DNA of 64,000 nt from Acanthochlamys bracteata (lineage: Eukaryota; Streptophyta; Magnoliopsida; Pandanales; Velloziaceae). Under the pieces are notes generated by a model. The model was given only the letters and a program-made list of their open reading frames with translations. It had not been told where the DNA came from and searched no databases. Where the stretch lies: contig CM034127.1 of the NCBI GenBank assembly GCA_019914995.1, forward strand, positions 8,184,001 through 8,248,000. Reading direction: 5' to 3'. Of this stretch, positions 59,707 through 64,000 are shown one piece after another (positions within the stretch are counted from its first letter, which is position 1; each line of letters begins with the position of its first letter). Made by a program: the position numbers and the translations under genes.

Positions 59707-59923
59707 TGTAGAGAATTGTACTCAATGACTTATTTTTCTTTATTGATATGAGCACATATATATACATTCAAAATTTCCAAAAGTTAAATATTCATAAAAT
59801 CTAATCTTTCTAAAATCAATCCAAATTAAATATTTCTAGAATAAGATAAAATCTAATCTTTCTAAATAAAATTTTTCTAAATTAAGCACTCCAAATATAG
59901 GAGTGAATCAAATATCGTTATCA
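59707..59923 (-). repeat. 5' LTR of the copia element
   Basis: About 217 bp, TGTAGAGAATTGTACTC ... AAATATCGTTATCA on the plus strand, colinear with 55339-55540. It is followed inward by the primer-binding site. Confidence 0.93.
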
Positions 59924-59961
59924 GAGAAAGCAACATCTTACTAGTTTTTATTGTGTTACAT

Positions 59962-61000
59962 TTAACCAAGCAAGGAAAGTGTGCTAAATGTAACCAATAT
60001 CATATCATAGTGAGGCAAATCTTCCTCATCATCATAATTTATTGCATGTAGCTCTAAAGTATGAAGAGTACAGACAGTGCTCAGGCTGTCCATCTCCATG
60101 AACTTTGTTAGAGGTGTGTTTTGTGCCCCCACTATCAAAACAGAGTGTAGAATAGTTGTCTCTCTCATATAAGATAGCTTTCTATTTATTTAGAAGTTTC
60201 AGCTGTCACCATTGTAGGAATCACTGAGGGAATAGTTTTTTGAAGATTCGTGGTACCTAGTGAATCCATATACGATCATAAGGATACTTTTAGGTATCAA
60301 AAAATCCATCCACTCTTCAGAAACATTCACATCAGCGAAATAAAGTGCCCATATAACTCCCCGAGGTCTATATTTTTTACAACACGGCCATTGCAAAGCA
60401 CGTTTGAGTTCTCGTGTTACGTTTGGTGCCATATCTTGTTGGAAACTTCCTTTTATGTTTAATATAAGTCAAATCTTGAGCCGCCTTCCTCTATGAAGAG
60501 CGAGGATAAAAATACCTATTAGGCAAATCTTGAGCCGCCTTCCTCTATGAAGTTGCACCAAACGTGACTATATCACATGCCACTATGCCAAGGAAATCTT
60601 GCTGAAAAAATTAGACCACATTGTATGTTACTTTGGATGAATCAAAGACGAATTCGATAAATTCCCCACTGTAAGATTGCCGACAACAGCCTGCTTGCAT
60701 AGCGTAAAATACACATTGAATCTAACAAGAATTTGTCATTCCGTGAACGCGTCATCAGCTCCAACTTTAAATGAGAACCTTGTATAAAGAGGTCTACTTT
60801 CCCTGCTAACCTTTGAAAGATACCTTAGGATTTTGTAGGAGTAAGACGGATAATGACAAGTCCATCTTCATGAGGCTTCACATGATGCAGAATGCTGGAA
60901 TTAATTAGCAAGACCGTCTAAATTAAAGTCCGGTGCTTACAAACCCACTTGAATCTCAATCTCGACTCCTTAATAAGGCTTTGACAGAATAACAAGCATG
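59962..61000 (-). pseudogene. Unidentified coding-like relic
   Basis: Minus-strand frames give protein-like but broken text: KPHEDGLVIIRLTPTKS near 60880, RPLYTRFSFKVGADDAF near 60800, then RFNVYFTLCKQAVVGNLTVG near 60700, EFVFDSSKVTYNVV near 60640, GVIWALYFADVNVSEEWMDF near 60350, and DSLSTVCTLHTLELHAINYD at 60110-60040. I do not recognise the family. No frame longer than about 78 residues survives, and a 54-bp tandem duplication interrupts it. It could be a decayed gene or chance. Confidence 0.25.
60468..60551. repeat. Short tandem duplication
   Basis: CAAATCTTGAGCCGCCTTCC (continuing TCTATGAAG) occurs at 60470 and again at 60523, identical over 29 bp, a recent duplication with a period of about 53 bp. 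Confidence 0.9.
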
Positions 61001-62734
61001 ATTTCCGGTGATTCTCCTGTTCTAATTTATATATGCAGAATTGCTACAGCACGTTTGTTTCGTTGCCAATCTCCTAATGGTCTCAACAACTTTGTTCTGA
61101 TTTCATATCAGAGTAGTCAGACATTGTCAGCTGTAAACTAACTGCATATAAGGTGATTGGTACATTTAAAATTCAGTTAACGATCATCTGTTTATAAAGA
61201 ACCTTAACACCAGCTGTTAACTATATGCTAAAATTTGTCGGAACGTTTATTAGGCTACAGGATTAGTGACTAAAAGAGAAAATTGTTCAAACCAAACAGT
61301 GGCCAAGCAAGATGTCTTGTGGGAAGAAGTTCTCATGCTGCACAACAATGAAAGAACTCTTATTCTTTTTCTAGTAAAATCTTTTTATCTGTTGGATCTG
61401 AATTCTAAAGCATGGAAAAGGGTTAGTTCAATGGGCCTAGCTTTTAGTTGGGTTATCTAGGCCTGGTCTAACTGGAATAAGGCCCATAATAGTATCAGAC
61501 CAGTAATCCGATAAAGCTGATTAGCACGCAAAATATGCTAGATAAAAAAAAATTGAATTAACTTCCCTAGAGTGGGTTCTTCTGGAAAGGCCAGCATCAT
61601 ATTTAAAATCAGCATTAGTTTGCAACTTGTTTTTGTACCTCGTTGGTGGCTTTGAGAACAAGCGGCGCAAATAAAGCCTCGTTTTTTTTTCTTTTCTTGC
61701 ACGCTTTCTAGTTGAACCAAAACTCATACTAAAATATTTAGAGCGGCGGATTTATTTATAATTACCTAAAATACAAAATTTTTAAATATTACTTTAGAAT
61801 TTTTTAATTTCTTTTATGATATATAATTAATTTACCTTTTTAAATTTTAAAATTTTTTCAAATACTACACAAATTATTAAAAAAGTAAAAATGATATAGA
61901 AATGTATTTTGGATAAACATCAAATATGGACCTAATCAAATCCTCCTCTATACACGCATACATTATAAAACATTATAAAATAAATTTGATCTGCCGCTTT
62001 CTTGTAAATCAGAAGAGTAACCTGCATCAAAGACTAACAATTTATAAATTGAATTAATCACAATAATAACTAAATACTATCTAATTAAATCAAATCTGCT
62101 ATACAAATACTTTTACATAATTAAGTATGTGATAAAACCCTTGGTCAATGCTTATTTATCACTGCAATTGTTGTAAGAATCGAACCGGATATCAATACGA
62201 AAAATTATCAGGATTAGAAGTGTAAATTTGTGCGACCCAGTCAATACCAGAGCCATGTTATCCGGCCAGGCTCCGACACTCTGGTTTGGACGGCCCAACC
62301 TAGTTAATTTTCTACTGGTCGACTTTATCCGTTTACCTATTTTATTTTTTATTTTATATAATCAATAAAAATAAAAATAATATATATTAAAAATAATTAA
62401 AAAATATTATTAAAATAAAAATAAAATATATATATTTTTTATTATTAAATTTTTTAATAATAAATTGACTTTGTCAATAATCAATATTGACCAAGTCAAA
62501 GATTGTCATTGATTGATCAACATGCATAGTGACTAGACGAGCATGTCGTCCGGCGGCTCGATAATATCGACCCTATATTGTTTGGTGGACATGGTCGGAT
62601 TGGCCTAATTCTATTACTATTCATAGGACGGATGGGGCAAAATCTGAGCTGTTTAGCTGGACCGTGAGCCAGCCTAGATTTATACCTCCGGTTTGGATCG
62701 ACGATTTGCAGATTAACCCAATGGATTAATTCTT
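61001..62734. other. Gene-free stretch
   Basis: No supported gene. AT-rich at 61740-61900 and 62340-62460. The stretch at 62215-62340 and 62540-62720 has GGTTTGGACGGCCCAACC and GGTTTGGATCGACGATT wording like the ends of the 30.9 kb element, so it is probably another worn copy of that repeat class. Confidence 0.4.
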
Positions 62735-63235
62735 GTTAGCGGCAGTCCGTGCGACAAGCTGCAACAAAGAGTCAATAAACCCAAAAGACCATGCCGATGA
62801 ATTATCATTTTTTATGGACTTGTCGGTGCTGGTTTTTCCGTAAGTTACTGAAGAATAGGCAGCAGAGGAAGAAGTAGATGAGATTTCGGATTTCGACGGT
62901 GAGTCGAGAACAACAATTTGTTGATCAAGCATTGATCAGTAGTGTTGAGATATTGATTTTATTGTTTCAAATTTTCTTTGATCTGTATTACAAATTGAAT
63001 AAATAGAAGTGATTAAATACAATTAAAAAAATTATAAAGTATTCATAATGCATTACAAATTACTTGAGAGAAAATCTTGTCTTACTGCTCAGGAACAATG
63101 CCAGATTGAAGGACCATAGCTATGCGAATGCTTTCTTCTTTAAATCCAGATGGAATAGATACCTGAAGCGTGTTAGCGAGAGTTAGTGCGAGAAGTTGTG
63201 ATGAAGAATCAATAAACTCAAAATACGACATGCAG
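62735..63235 (-). repeat. Diverged direct repeat pair with coding-like flanks
   Basis: GTTAGCGGCAGTCCGTGCGA to CAATAAACCCAAAAGACC at 62735-62791 recurs as GTTAGCGAGAGTTAGTGCGA to CAATAAACTCAAAATACG at 63172-63228. Read on the minus strand the two give FGFIDSLLQLVARTAAN and YFEFIDSSSQLLALTLAN. Between them, VSIPSGFKEESIRIAMVLQS ends GIVPEQ and a stop near 63080. This may be the duplicated tail of an unrecognised gene or transposon. Confidence 0.4.
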
Positions 63236-64000
63236 AGGTGATTGTTTATTCAAAAATTAATCCCCCGACAAGCGTGGGCTCTCCTTCTTCTTCAACTTTT
63301 TGCAGCGGAGTCTTGATCTGGCTACACATTAAGGCTTCGCCTTAACCTAATGTTCGGCCTGGATTGGGTTGAATCTTGATCACCGCAGTAGCTAGTGATT
63401 TGTCTTTCTCGAGGGCAACGATTGGTGAATTGTTGGTTATGCCGAGAAGAGCAGGACGGTTATGTGAGAATGGTCAGGAGATAGATTCCGAAGGGAAAAG
63501 AAAAAAATCAACGTCGGAAGGGACGGTAATCAGCACGCGAGAATGAGTGGGTTGTTGTTAGGAGGAGAGAATGAAAAGAAGAGAAAAAGAAACAGAAGAT
63601 AAGAAAAGAAAGGTAGAAAAAATATACGGTATTTTTTTGTGGAATAGTAAACTCTCAAACAATTTTTTTTCTAAATGGTATAATTCGATTGAGACAAATT
63701 CTGGATTGATCTGACGACCCACTCAACTAGATCGAATGCAGTCCGATTTAATTTGTAGATCTGAATCGACTTAAATTTCGAATCGACGATTTTTAAGTCG
63801 ATCCGAACGGTCTAATTCTGAATCTAGCAATTATGATCACACCACTTAGTGTTGGTGCAATGAGCAATCATTAGTACCTCATATAAAAAACATGTAAGCA
63901 TCATTAGTGCAACTTTTGGATTAATAATAATTTATTAGAAAATAAATTATTATAAATAGTATTTTAGAAGTGAATTTAGTTTTGTACTTTTTATTAAAAA
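63236..64000. other. Gene-free right end
   Basis: No supported gene. Purine-rich stretch at 63560-63620 (AAAAGAAGAGAAAAAGAAAC). At 63715-63830 there are GATCTGAATCGACTT / TCGATCCGAACGG motifs like those in the 30.9 kb element. AT-rich to the end. Confidence 0.4.

Larger units (their letters stand above)
55339..59923 (-). mobile_element. Complete but dead Ty1/copia retrotransposon
   Basis: Two LTRs enclose a minus-strand gag-pol, flanked by the perfect 5-bp duplication GAGAA (55334-55338 and 59924-59928). Gag is at 59350-58607 (TRGRRLQIRSHLKNPQKGS, LDGIGDEFHYLIVALQARE) with zinc knuckle CQICGTQEHSAMRC. The GAG-pre-integrase part (SEWHHRLGHPFFS) is near 58190. Integrase is at 57902-57372 (TLYTDNGGEYQSL, PEHNGYSERRHRHI, LRVFGCLCY). 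RT starts near 57119 ([37 protein letters not shown]). RNase H is at 56394 down to about 55600 (VVGSLQYLSLTRPDITF, HALSDTDWAG, ATEAEYRSVAST). Order gag-IN-RT-RH proves copia. Many stops and frameshifts break it, and the RT motif reads YVVDLI where YVDD is expected. Confidence 0.96.

Noticed and set aside
1..64000. A novel defence or biosynthetic gene cluster
   Set aside because: The intact genes are unrelated housekeeping families with separate promoters; no co-directional group or shared pathway is visible.

Overview
This is a window of plant nuclear DNA, AT-rich and full of introns. All confident genes are land-plant families with plant-style spliced structures: a DDR4-type ISWI partner, a VAMP72 R-SNARE, an RGG-tailed ALBA protein, a BCS1-like AAA-ATPase, a plant SUN protein, a chloroplast-type LON-domain protein and a PLS-class PPR protein. 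The space between genes is filled with Ty1/copia, Ty3/gypsy and CACTA remnants and small palindromic MITE-like elements. It is an angiosperm; I cannot name the species from the sequence alone. No rRNA, tRNA, CRISPR array or prokaryotic operon was seen.

Layout. 0.3-6.6 kb (-): DDR4-like gene, running off the left edge. 6.6-7.4 kb: a diverged tandem duplication upstream of it. 7.6-13.9 kb: a transposon cluster made of CACTA-type ends with an LTR-like repeat inside, abutting a decayed gypsy element on the minus strand. 14.8-16.4 kb: relics of a leucine-rich-repeat (probably F-box/LRR) gene on the plus strand. 17.65-19.76 kb (+): VAMP72 gene, five exons. 21.8-25.9 kb (-): ALBA/RGG gene, eight exons. 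27.7-29.4 kb (-): intronless AAA-ATPase. 29.8-35.5 kb: LTR remnant, at least three MITE-like elements and gene-free DNA. 35.5-38.3 kb (-): two-exon thioredoxin-fold gene. 38.4-41.4 kb: MITEs around a broken UDP-glycosyltransferase. 42.6-44.2 kb (-): PPR gene, head to head with a decayed DIM1-type rRNA dimethylase pseudogene (44.3-45.95 kb, +). 48.06-48.94 kb (+): LON-domain gene. 51.5-54.2 kb (-): SUN gene with an intron in its 5' UTR. 55.3-59.9 kb: complete but dead Ty1/copia retrotransposon with both LTRs and a perfect 5-bp target-site duplication. 60-64 kb: degenerate sequence with short direct duplications.

The living genes are independent housekeeping genes with no shared pathway: chromatin remodelling, secretion, RNA binding, an AAA-ATPase, nuclear-envelope bridging, organelle RNA processing and plastid LON-domain function. 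For the spliced genes I set exon borders by requiring GT..AG sites, an unbroken reading frame and continuity with the remembered family pattern. The ALBA, VAMP72, SUN and thioredoxin-fold models close perfectly in phase.

I found no convincing new molecular system. The items most worth a second look are a near-complete palindromic MITE with an 8-bp target duplication (38.7-39.2 kb), a Harbinger-like MITE about 120 bp upstream of a start codon, the gypsy/CACTA junction near 10.1 kb, and an unidentified coding-like stretch at 60-61 kb.
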